13,437 nt of DNA from Spirochaetaceae bacterium. GTDB lineage: Bacteria > Spirochaetota > Spirochaetia > DSM-2461. Within the stretch, counting starts at the first letter, position 1. Every line of letters starts with the position of its first letter. The DNA is taken from the NCBI GenBank assembly GCA_016342385.1, contig JAEINM010000062.1:1-13437 (forward strand). The letters run 5' to 3'. The translations under genes and the position numbers were made by a program. Below the pieces are notes generated by a model. That model was given only the letters and a program-made list of their open reading frames with translations. It was not told where the DNA came from and did no database searches. This document shows positions 1-6,054 of the stretch, piece by piece.

Positions 1-589
1 TCATATAGGGGCCTGGAAAAACCATTGTTTCTTCAATCCCCATTTTCTCGGCAGCATGGGCGGCCACCAGCTGATTGAGCCAATTGGGTTTGTGGGCATC
101 TGATCCTAAAACAAATTTGAAGCGCTTAAGATGGGGAGTGAAGTAACTGAGGTAATCACCTTTCCAGATATAGCGGTTATTAATTTCAATCAGACATTCT
201 CTCGGAACTTTATTCAGATCAGCTCCCATTGCCATGGGATGGGAGAGAATAACTGGTTTACCAGTTGCCACCAGCAATTCGGCGCCTCTGTACTCCGATT
301 CAATATCTCTGCAGTGATAGATGTAATAATCGAAGGGATATTTTACGGCTTCCAGCGCATCGGAGCTTTCATTAACTTCGCAGCCGCAGTAAAAGTTGTG
401 GTCGTGAACTTTTTTTTCATACTCCTCAAAGACAGATCCTGTAAGGTATTCGAAATGATCACTGATACCGCGGATTTCCGCATGATTCAGCTCTGCTATC
501 AGCTCTATTGTCTGCTGTGGTTCTATTTGACTGTCTCCAGTGGAGTAAATGGTGTGAATATGTAGATCCTGAGGTAATTTTGTTTTCAT
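1..589 (-). CDS. PHP-domain metal-dependent phosphoesterase (3' end outside window)
   Basis: Reading from ATG at 589 there is an open frame of 196 codons with no stop before the window edge, so the C-terminus is missing. All PHP-superfamily metal-ligand motifs are visible: H10-x-H12, D44-H45, E71 (Cys-Glu-Val-Asn), H91, Leu-Ser-H116-Pro, and Gly-Ser-D163-Ala-H165. These ligands usually hold two or three metal ions in phosphoesterases related to histidinol phosphatase. The substrate cannot be told, and no histidine-biosynthesis gene is nearby. Upstream, TATATT lies 7 bases before the ATG, and AGAGG is only 2 bases away, which is too close for a normal Shine-Dalgarno. The transcript may be leaderless or very short. 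The plus-strand frame at 131-565 is a shadow of this gene. Confidence 0.85.
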   Translation of the reverse strand, partial: MKTKLPQDLHIHTIYSTGDSQIEPQQTIELIAELNHAEIRGISDHFEYLTGSVFEEYEKKVHDHNFYCGCEVNESSDALEAVKYPFDYYIYHCRDIESEYRGAELLVATGKPVILSHPMAMGADLNKVPRECLIEINNRYIWKGDYLSYFTPHLKRFKFVLGSDAHKPNWLNQLVAAHAAEKMGIEETMVFPGPYM

Positions 590-827
590 AACCTCTAATA
601 TAACAATATGAAGATATTAAAAGTAAAGGGTTTGAAGTTTTTTATTGAATTTACAGAGGGCTATAGTTTTGTTTTATCCATTCATTATTAAAATTGTCTC
701 AACTCTTGATTTTAATATTATTATTAACATGAGATAATTGTCTGTTGCTTCAAATGAGGATTTAAATAGCATTTATAATATTTAAAATATGTTCTAATTC
801 TCCGGGTTTCGTTTAAGAGCCCCGGGG

Positions 828-843
828 TCCCCCCGAAGGGGGA
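828..843 (-). terminator. GC-rich UUCG hairpin downstream of leuA
   Basis: Read on the minus strand this is CCCCC-UUCG-GGGGG closed by an outer U-A pair, a very stable C(UUCG)G tetraloop stem. It lies about 65 bases past the leuA stop. No U run follows it on the leuA strand, so it is not a textbook intrinsic terminator. It could be an mRNA 3'-end stabiliser or part of a dispersed repeat. On the plus strand a T6 run follows at 851-856, but there is no plus-strand gene to terminate. Confidence 0.35.
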
Positions 844-844
844 T

Positions 845-904
845 AGAAGATTTTTTGTATTTACTTTCTCTAATTAGGGCTTAACTCGGATGACAAAATC
901 TTCT
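845..904. repeat. Inverted repeat just after the leuA stop codon
   Basis: AGAAGATTTT at 845-854 is matched exactly by its reverse complement AAAATCTTCT at 895-904. A further GT/AC pair sits across a two-base bulge, and the loop is about 34 bases. The right arm starts three bases past the leuA stop codon, so in the leuA transcript it would form a long stem that brings the 3' end next to the UUCG hairpin. Confidence 0.5.
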
Positions 905-906
905 TT

Positions 907-2076
907 TCAGCGATCTACAGCAGATTTGTACAATTTTTTCAAATCACTATGACTAATATTCTTATGAGAATCGGCAAAATTCAAAAAATGGGGATAGAGT
1001 TGTTTCAATTCTCTGTCGTTTAATTGAATTCCAAGCTCATTATAGGTGTGTTTGAGAGCATGTTTTCCCGATCTCGCAGTGAGAATAATCTGATGTTTGT
1101 CTAACCCTAAGAGTTTGGGAGGAATAATCTCATAAGTACCGGTCTCTTTCAAAATACCGTCCTGATGAATTCCCGACGAATGGGCAAAGGCGTTCTTTCC
1201 CACTATGGCTTTGTTTGCCTGCACCGGAAGCGCCATCATTTCGCTGACCATCTTACTGGTTGTGAGAATTTCAGAGATATCGATATTAGTACCCCTTTTG
1301 TAATAATCCCCCCTTCTGTCGAGGAGCATGACGACTTCTTCCAAAGAGGCGTTTCCCGCCCGTTCCCCAATTCCGTTTATTGTGACTTCCACTTGCTGAG
1401 CACCGTTTTTTATAGCAGCCATGGTATTGGACGTGGCAAAACCGAGGTCATTGTGACAATGGACGCTTAAAATGACCTTGTCTGTCAGGGGAACCCGTTC
1501 TTTTATCCTATGAATCAAGGGCCCGAATTCTTCCGGTACGGCCCAACCGACCGTATCGGGGATATTGACCACAGTTGCTCCCGCTTTTATGACCTCTTCT
1601 ACTACCCGGCAGAGGTAATCAAAATCGCTTCGAGAAGCATCTTCCGTAGAATATTCAACCTGATCAGTCAGTTTCTTCGCATATCTAACTGCATCCACAC
1701 CTCTCTGGAGGACCGCTTCCCTCGAAGAGCTGAACTTTCCCGAAATGTGTTTGTCCGATGAGCCGAGTACAATGTGGATGCGGTTTTGTTCGGCTTTGCA
1801 GACGGCTTCCCATAATTGGTCGATATCCTTTTCAACAGCTCTTGCCAAACCGGTTATGACTGGACCGCGGATTTTGCGGGCTATCAGTTTAACCGCCTCC
1901 AGATCCCCTGGGGAGGAAGCGGGAAAACCCGCTTCTATAACATCGACATTCAGCGTATTCAACTGATGGGCTATTTCAAGTTTCTGCCGGGGAGTCAGTC
2001 TGTTTCCGGCAGCCTGTTCACCATCGCGCAAGGTCGTATCAAATACCTGAATTCTCTCTGATCCAATTTCAATCAT
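907..2076 (-). CDS. leuA: 2-isopropylmalate synthase, short form without regulatory domain
   Basis: The 389-residue product should condense acetyl-CoA with 2-oxoisovalerate, the first committed step of leucine synthesis. The TIM barrel carries the family signature Asp-Thr-Thr-Leu-Arg-Asp-Gly-Glu-Gln (13-21), the metal-binding H206-Cys-H208-Asn-Asp, and the Gly-Ile-Gly-Glu-Arg-Ala-Gly-Asn motif (235-242). His-Ser-Ser-Gly-Ile-His-Gln-Asp-Gly (299-307) is typical of isopropylmalate synthase rather than citramalate synthase. Full-length LeuA proteins have about 500 or more residues, with a C-terminal leucine-binding domain. This one stops after the linker subdomains, and no broken remainder is seen downstream. 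The ATG at 2076 has a GGAGGG ribosome binding site (2082-2087) and sits just after an attenuator. Homocitrate synthase (NifV-like) is a less likely alternative, because the leucine leader argues for LeuA. Confidence 0.93.
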   Translation of the reverse strand: MIEIGSERIQVFDTTLRDGEQAAGNRLTPRQKLEIAHQLNTLNVDVIEAGFPASSPGDLEAVKLIARKIRGPVITGLARAVEKDIDQLWEAVCKAEQNRIHIVLGSSDKHISGKFSSSREAVLQRGVDAVRYAKKLTDQVEYSTEDASRSDFDYLCRVVEEVIKAGATVVNIPDTVGWAVPEEFGPLIHRIKERVPLTDKVILSVHCHNDLGFATSNTMAAIKNGAQQVEVTINGIGERAGNASLEEVVMLLDRRGDYYKRGTNIDISEILTTSKMVSEMMALPVQANKAIVGKNAFAHSSGIHQDGILKETGTYEIIPPKLLGLDKHQIILTARSGKHALKHTYNELGIQLNDRELKQLYPHFLNFADSHKNISHSDLKKLYKSAVDR

Positions 2077-2126
2077 TTTTTCCCTCCGTTACATCATGCC
2101 TTTGTGGTATTTGACAAAAAGGGTCC

Positions 2127-2162
2127 AAAAAAAATGCCATGAACCCTAAAAGTCCATGGCAT
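2127..2162 (-). terminator. Leucine attenuator terminator upstream of leuA
   Basis: On the minus strand AUGCCAUGGAC (2162-2152) pairs with GUUCAUGGCAU (2144-2134). This is 11 bp with one G-U wobble and a 7-base loop, followed directly by a run of seven U (2133-2127). It stands between the leader peptide and the leuA ribosome binding site, so when formed it would stop transcription before leuA. Confidence 0.92.
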
Positions 2163-2221
2163 GCAGTTTGAAATGATTTAATTATCTGAATAAATCTCCC
2201 GAAGCTCTACACACCACAGAC
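2152..2221 (-). promoter_or_regulatory. Antiterminator of the leucine attenuator
   Basis: The RNA segment GUCUGUGGUGUGUAG (2221-2207, codons 19-24 of the leader) is complementary over 15 consecutive positions, 5 of them G-U wobbles, to CUGCAUGCCAUGGAC (2166-2152). The second segment contains the whole 5' arm of the terminator, so the two structures exclude each other. A ribosome stalled in the leucine run upstream would leave the first segment free and favour this antiterminator. A weaker competing pairing of leader codons 12-14 (CUCGCAC) with codons 22-25 could act as the protector hairpin. This is hand-made pairing and no folding energy was computed. Confidence 0.78.
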
Positions 2222-2277
2222 ATATTGAGTAGTAGGAGTGCGAGTAGGTTGAGCTGTAGTGACAGTGATTTATTCAT
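2182..2277 (-). CDS. leuL: Leucine-rich leader peptide of the leuA attenuator
   Basis: A 31-codon ORF (ATG at 2277, TAA at 2184-2182) has leucine at positions 5, 7, 9, 11, 12, 14, 15, 16, 17 and 29, ten in all. They include the run Leu-Leu-Ala-Leu-Leu-Leu-Leu. Eight of the ten are CTA or CTC, codons used sparingly in the neighbouring genes. Two valines follow at 21-22. The ORF ends 20 bases before the terminator 5' arm, and its own sequence supplies the antiterminator strand. This is the arrangement of a ribosome-mediated attenuator: translation senses charged leucyl-tRNA and controls leuA. There is no Shine-Dalgarno, and the predicted transcription start is one base before the ATG. The peptide itself probably has no other role. 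Confidence 0.88.
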   Translation of the reverse strand: MNKSLSLQLNLLALLLLNMSVVCRASGDLFR

Positions 2278-2284
2278 TAGTGAA

Positions 2285-2313
2285 ATGCTATTGCTTAAAT
2301 CTAGATTTGTCAA
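2285..2313 (-). promoter_or_regulatory. Promoter of the leuL-leuA transcript
   Basis: A perfect TTGACA (-35, 2313-2308), a 17-base spacer and TAGCAT (-10, 2290-2285) form a good sigma-70-type promoter. The predicted +1 is near 2278, adjoining the leader peptide start codon. I saw no stronger promoter between here and leuA. Confidence 0.75.
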
Positions 2314-2486
2314 CAGAGTTGGGAAATATTCAATAAATTACTGTTTTACTGAAATAATAGACATATTTTAGCTGTGTTTGACACTTGTCGTTTTATATTT
2401 TCTTATTCCCAGTTGAGAGAGCAGTATTAAAAAATCCTCTGGCAGCTTTAATGTTGGTTCGTATTAAATCCCAATTATTTCAGAGT

Positions 2487-3005
2487 CTATAATTCGAGAT
2501 ATTCCTGTGGCTCTCCGAGAGAAGCGGCCCATTTTGATAAGGTTGTCCTGTCGTGGGCCATGTTCTTTGAGTGCAGAAAATTCAGATAATTGGATTCCTG
2601 AAACTGGATCAGGTTTACTTTAATCTGATACCGCTTTTCGATAAATTCTTTTATTTTCCATTTGGTTTTTCTGTGTAGTCTGATCAGAGGAGCTCTGCTT
2701 CCTGCATCTATATATTTTTCATAGTTTTTATAATGGGTGAATACAGCTATGTTTATCCTTTTTGAAGAATAATTGTTTAATTGTTCCGGTATATATTCAT
2801 CAACTCTTGAAAGAGCGCTTTCCTGATATTTGGAATATAGCTCTCTCAGTTTTAATGTTTCTTCAGCTACTTTGGGATCAACACCCTGTACTCCATGTTC
2901 CATGACTTTTATATCGGTCGCATCGAAATCTTTGAGGTAATACGCCAGTTCCGCTTCGGTTATGCCAATTGTTTCACGTAGGCAAGTCAATTCAATTCCT
3001 GTCAA
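2487..3005 (-). CDS. YdiL-like (DUF1870-type) putative helix-turn-helix protein
   Basis: The 172-residue product starts at a TTG codon (3005-3003) with a strong AAGGAG site 7 bases upstream (3018-3013). Its N-terminal 60 residues have the pattern of the YdiL/DUF1870 family, an atypical XRE-like helix-turn-helix: Thr-Gly-Ile-Glu-Leu, then Cys-Leu-Arg-Glu, and a Met-Glu-His-Gly turn near 35-38. E. coli YdiL is about 118 residues, so this protein is longer, with a basic middle segment (about 80-130) and a C-terminal part with a His-Asp pair (151-152). DNA binding is likely but the target is unknown. It is divergent from the PEP-utiliser operon, and whether it regulates that operon is open. No clear terminator lies downstream. 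Confidence 0.6.
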   Translation of the reverse strand: MTGIELTCLRETIGITEAELAYYLKDFDATDIKVMEHGVQGVDPKVAEETLKLRELYSKYQESALSRVDEYIPEQLNNYSSKRINIAVFTHYKNYEKYIDAGSRAPLIRLHRKTKWKIKEFIEKRYQIKVNLIQFQESNYLNFLHSKNMAHDRTTLSKWAASLGEPQEYLEL

Positions 3006-3097
3006 ATTTAAACTCCTTTTTCATCTGTATTATTATTGAAGTTAGAAAAAACATAAATATGGGGATCGGGAATTTTAAAGGATTTTTTTATTTTCTC

Positions 3098-3126
3098 TTG
3101 ACGAATTTGAAAAACATAAATATATT
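3098..3126 (+). promoter_or_regulatory. Promoter of the PEP-utiliser/marR operon
   Basis: TTGACG (3098-3103), a 17-base spacer and TATATT (3121-3126) give a good sigma-70-type promoter with +1 near 3133. The block GAAAAACATAAATAT inside it (3109-3123) repeats almost exactly at 3045-3060, about 64 bases upstream. Confidence 0.7.
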
Positions 3127-3132
3127 TAGTAT

Positions 3133-3154
3133 GCGAAATGTTCGTAGGCGAAAT
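3133..3154. promoter_or_regulatory. Candidate operator in the 5' leader of the PEP-utiliser operon
   Basis: GCGAAAT occurs at 3133-3139 and again at 3148-3154, with the inverted TTCG at 3141-3144 between them. This gives the overlapping palindromes CGAAATGTTCG and TTCGTAGGCGAA. The sites sit right at the predicted +1, where bound repressor would block transcription. The MarR protein encoded in the same operon is the obvious candidate to bind here, but this is inferred from position only. Confidence 0.45.
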
Positions 3155-3170
3155 ATGTTTGGAGGGCACT

Positions 3171-5513
3171 ATGGTTTATCTGTTTTCAAAAGTGGATGTC
3201 AATCAAAATATCGGAGGCAAAGCCAGTTCTCTTGTAGCTTTGAAGAAGAAGGGTATCAATGTACCTGACGGACTTGTTCTGACAGCTGATTCATTTGAGA
3301 ATGAAAAAATAAAAAGCTTGGTTAAAGCTAATCTGATGAAAAAAATCGGCTCTCTTTCAAATGGTTCAGAAGGTCTGTTTGCGGTTCGCTCTTCTGCCGA
3401 AGGAGAGGATTCCCGGACTCATTCATTTGCCGGCGAATATGAGAGTCTGCTGAATATTTCTATAGATAAACTACCAGATGCCATTGAGGAAGTTTTTGCC
3501 TCAAGAAATAACAGCCGAGTGAAAGCTTATACAGAGAATCGGCATATTGACGACCGGGGATCTATGGCTGTTATCGTCCAGAAAATGGTGAATCCCCTTT
3601 ATGCAGGAGTTATATTTTCAGCTGATCCCGTTAAGGGTCGTTTTGAGAAAATGATCGGTAATGCTGTCAAAGGACTGGGAGAGGATCTGGTTTCCGGGGA
3701 AAAAGATTCTCTTAATTTCACTCTTCAACGTGATACAGGTTTCTACGAAGGACCGGAAGAACTTAAAAAAGCGGCGGGAAAACTATTCAGGAACCTTCAT
3801 GACATAGAGAAGATATTCGGTAAACCGATGGATCTGGAATGGGCCTGGGACGGAAGAAAACTGCATATACTGCAGGCACGTCCCATATCAACTCTTTCAT
3901 CCATCGATCCTGTCTCTGGGGGAATGAATGATTCTCTGACAGGGAATATGCTCTGGACCAATGCCAATGTAGCTGAAGCTGTTCCCGATATTATGACTCC
4001 CTCCACCTGGTCTGTATTGAAAGTTTTCCATGACGCCGGACCTATTCCCTTTTTCAAAATAGTACCTGCTGCTGCGAATATTGCGGGACGTCCATATATG
4101 AATATCAGTTATATGATATCTCTCTACTCGGTCTTAGGTAAGGACTATAGGAAAACAGGCCGCAATGAGTTTTTCGGACAAATACCGCAAAATATGGAAA
4201 TCCCCCTGATTCCTCAGAGAAAAAAAGATATAAAACCAAGAATAATTAAAGCTCTTTTTACAAGCATCCCGGCATATAAGCGGTTACAGAAGGACATTCC
4301 CTCTTACCTTGAGGAAAATCCATCTCTTGTGGATATTATGAAAAAGAAAGTTCGGGAGATCGATGATATCCCGGGACTCGTAAGACTCTGGGAAGATGAG
4401 ATTTATCCTCATTTTTATTTAAGCTGTAAATATCTGCGGGTAGCCACACTCCTTTTTGGAGACAGATTGTATAAATTGAGATTAAAACTGAATGATATTG
4501 TCGAAGAAGAAGTTACTAACGACATACTTTCCAATTTAAGCGGATCTGCGTCATCTCTGGTCAGTCTTAACCTGGTCAAGGGTATTTATTCAATCCAGAA
4601 GGGGGAGCTGAAAGAGGAGGAGTATATTCGGCAGTTAGGATTCCGTGGGCCCCATGAGTTTGAGTTGTCCATCCCCGATATGCAGGAGAAACCTTCGCTG
4701 ATTAAGGATTATCTGGAATTAACTGCGAACAAAGACCCCATGAAGTTACTGTCAGATCAGAAAGTAAAATCCACAGAGGCATGGGATAAACTGAAAGCCG
4801 AAAAACCAAAATTGGCTAAAAAAATGTTTAAAGAGTTTTCCTTCATATCCGAGATGGCAGACAGAAGAGAACGGGTCAGGGCTGAAATGATCAGGATCAT
4901 CCGATTCCTGCGGAAGTTCTATGTAAAAGCGGGAGATTTAAGTGGATTGGGGGACGATGTATTTTTTCTTCCTTTTCAAGAACTCATTACTAGTCTGGAA
5001 AAAGAAGAATACGATCAGAAATCAATAGAACAGAGAAAAGAAGCACATGAAATCTACAAAAAGATTCCCTTTTATCCTCCCCTGATTAAAGGCCCTTTTG
5101 ATCCTGTAGAATGGTGGAAGGATCCCCGAAAGAGAATGGATATTGCCGATTCTGCCGATGAAACTCTGAATGATGAAAGGAGAGATTTAAGTGGTCAGGC
5201 GGCATCGGGAGGAATCGTAGAGGGGCTGGTTCATATTATTCGGGATCCCGAAGAGGGGAAAAATCTGAAGTCTGGAGAAATCCTTGTTGCAACAACAACC
5301 AATGTAGGCTGGACTCCCTACTTTCTCAATGCCGCAGGAATTCTGACAGATGTAGGAGCCCCTCTCTCTCATGCGGCTATTGTCGCCAGGGAATTGGGAA
5401 TACCTGCAATCGTCGGTTGCGGAAATGTGACGTCTCTGTTAAAAACTGGAGATAGAATACGTATGAATGGCGGAGACGGTTCGATTGTTCTGCTGGATAA
5501 AAAGGAAAACTGA
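3171..5513 (+). CDS. PEP-utiliser / rifampicin phosphotransferase-like enzyme
   Basis: The 780-residue product has the ATP-grasp PPDK N-terminal domain: Gly-Gly-Lys at 15-17, Arg-Ser-Ser-Ala-Glu-Gly-Glu-Asp at 73-80, and the closing Leu-Glu-Trp ... Ala-Arg-Pro-Ile motif near 221-240. A long middle domain carries Phe-Arg-Gly-Pro-His-Glu-Phe-Glu. The C-terminal swivelling phosphohistidine domain has Pro-Leu-Ser-H734-Ala-Ala-Ile-Val-Ala-Arg-Glu, H734 being the expected phospho-carrier. Order and length resemble rifampicin phosphotransferases (about 865 residues), which move the beta phosphate of ATP to a drug through this histidine. The middle domain sets the substrate and I cannot identify it. 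I chose ATG 3171 because GGAGGG (3161-3166) precedes it; the in-frame ATG at 3138 has no binding site and lies 5 bases from the predicted +1. The marR gene follows after two bases. Confidence 0.82.
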   Translation: MVYLFSKVDVNQNIGGKASSLVALKKKGINVPDGLVLTADSFENEKIKSLVKANLMKKIGSLSNGSEGLFAVRSSAEGEDSRTHSFAGEYESLLNISIDKLPDAIEEVFASRNNSRVKAYTENRHIDDRGSMAVIVQKMVNPLYAGVIFSADPVKGRFEKMIGNAVKGLGEDLVSGEKDSLNFTLQRDTGFYEGPEELKKAAGKLFRNLHDIEKIFGKPMDLEWAWDGRKLHILQARPISTLSSIDPVSGGMNDSLTGNMLWTNANVAEAVPDIMTPSTWSVLKVFHDAGPIPFFKIVPAAANIAGRPYMNISYMISLYSVLGKDYRKTGRNEFFGQIPQNMEIPLIPQRKKDIKPRIIKALFTSIPAYKRLQKDIPSYLEENPSLVDIMKKKVREIDDIPGLVRLWEDEIYPHFYLSCKYLRVATLLFGDRLYKLRLKLNDIVEEEVTNDILSNLSGSASSLVSLNLVKGIYSIQKGELKEEEYIRQLGFRGPHEFELSIPDMQEKPSLIKDYLELTANKDPMKLLSDQKVKSTEAWDKLKAEKPKLAKKMFKEFSFISEMADRRERVRAEMIRIIRFLRKFYVKAGDLSGLGDDVFFLPFQELITSLEKEEYDQKSIEQRKEAHEIYKKIPFYPPLIKGPFDPVEWWKDPRKRMDIADSADETLNDERRDLSGQAASGGIVEGLVHIIRDPEEGKNLKSGEILVATTTNVGWTPYFLNAAGILTDVGAPLSHAAIVARELGIPAIVGCGNVTSLLKTGDRIRMNGGDGSIVLLDKKEN

Positions 5514-5515
5514 CT

Positions 5516-5956
5516 ATGACAGATTATTTTGAAGATCTTTTAAATGCCATTAGAGACTTGCGTCAGATAATGAAAGATATTACATACAAATTGTATAGAG
5601 ATGCGGAACTTACATTACCCCAGATAGGAGTGGTCGCCGTTCTTTCGGAACAGGGACCCTGCAAAGTGAGTAGTATATCGAAATATCTGGGACTGGCGAA
5701 CAGCACTGTTTCCGGTATTATCGACAGATTGGTCAAGAAGGGGATTGTCGAACGAACGAGGTTAGAGACAGACCGGCGTTCAGTGGTTATTTCTTTAACC
5801 GAGGGAAGCGATCAATATTATGTTAAATATAAAGAGAAACGGGATATTTTTATTCTGGAAAAATTAAAAGATTTGAATCCATCTGAAGCCCGTGAGATGA
5901 CTGATATTCTGCTCCGGTTAAATGGGTACCTGAAAGATAGTAGGGAATCTCACTGA
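5516..5956 (+). CDS. MarR-family transcriptional regulator
   Basis: The 146-residue protein shows the MarR winged-helix layout. A long N-terminal dimerisation helix is followed by the recognition region Val-Ser-Ser-Ile-Ser-Lys-Tyr-Leu-Gly with Asn-Ser-Thr-Val-Ser-Gly-Ile, the wing motif Asp-Arg-Arg-Ser-Val-Val-Ile-Ser-Leu-Thr, and a C-terminal helical pair. MarR proteins usually repress their own operon and are released by a small aromatic ligand. Here the gene starts two bases after the stop of the phosphotransferase-like gene, so the two are co-transcribed. The regulator most likely senses the substrate or inducer of that enzyme. Confidence 0.9.
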   Translation: MTDYFEDLLNAIRDLRQIMKDITYKLYRDAELTLPQIGVVAVLSEQGPCKVSSISKYLGLANSTVSGIIDRLVKKGIVERTRLETDRRSVVISLTEGSDQYYVKYKEKRDIFILEKLKDLNPSEAREMTDILLRLNGYLKDSRESH

Positions 5957-5996
5957 AACTTCAGAGTGATTTTATAAGAACACTCGTGTTACGCTA

Positions 5997-6016
5997 ATCC
6001 TGGGGGATCTCTTTTT
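5997..6016 (+). terminator. Weak candidate terminator after marR
   Basis: A short ATCC/GGAT stem with a 4-base loop is followed within three bases by T5, between the convergent marR and GGDEF genes. The stem is only 4 bp, so support is weak. An imperfect CAC...GTG hairpin over the marR stop (5951-5968) is an alternative. Confidence 0.3.
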
Positions 6017-6054
6017 GTTCATAATATTTTAGGATATCATATTCTGTTTTCAAT

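Larger units (their letters stand above)
590..906. other. Non-coding interval between leuA and the PHP gene
   Basis: This 317-base stretch holds no convincing ORF. The part near 600-800 is very AT-rich and has a 7-bp inverted repeat (ATTAAAA 687-693 with TTTTAAT 710-716). The part near 800-906 contains a GC-rich hairpin and a longer inverted repeat, listed separately. I see no classic U-tract terminator for leuA on the minus strand. Confidence 0.6.

Noticed and set aside
131..565. Plus-strand frame of 144 codons
   Set aside because: It is antisense to the PHP gene, whose motifs are all present on the minus strand.
1165..2061. Four plus-strand frames inside leuA
   Set aside because: They are shadows of a conserved enzyme gene on the other strand.
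2378..2406. TTGACA followed 17 bases later by TCTTAT on the plus strand, with the palindrome GACACTTGTC
   Set aside because: The -10 is poor and it would only drive antisense transcription into the YdiL-like gene; chance is likely.
3138..3170. Upstream in-frame ATG giving a longer PEP-utiliser protein
   Set aside because: It has no ribosome binding site and lies within a few bases of the predicted +1, while ATG 3171 has GGAGGG at good spacing.
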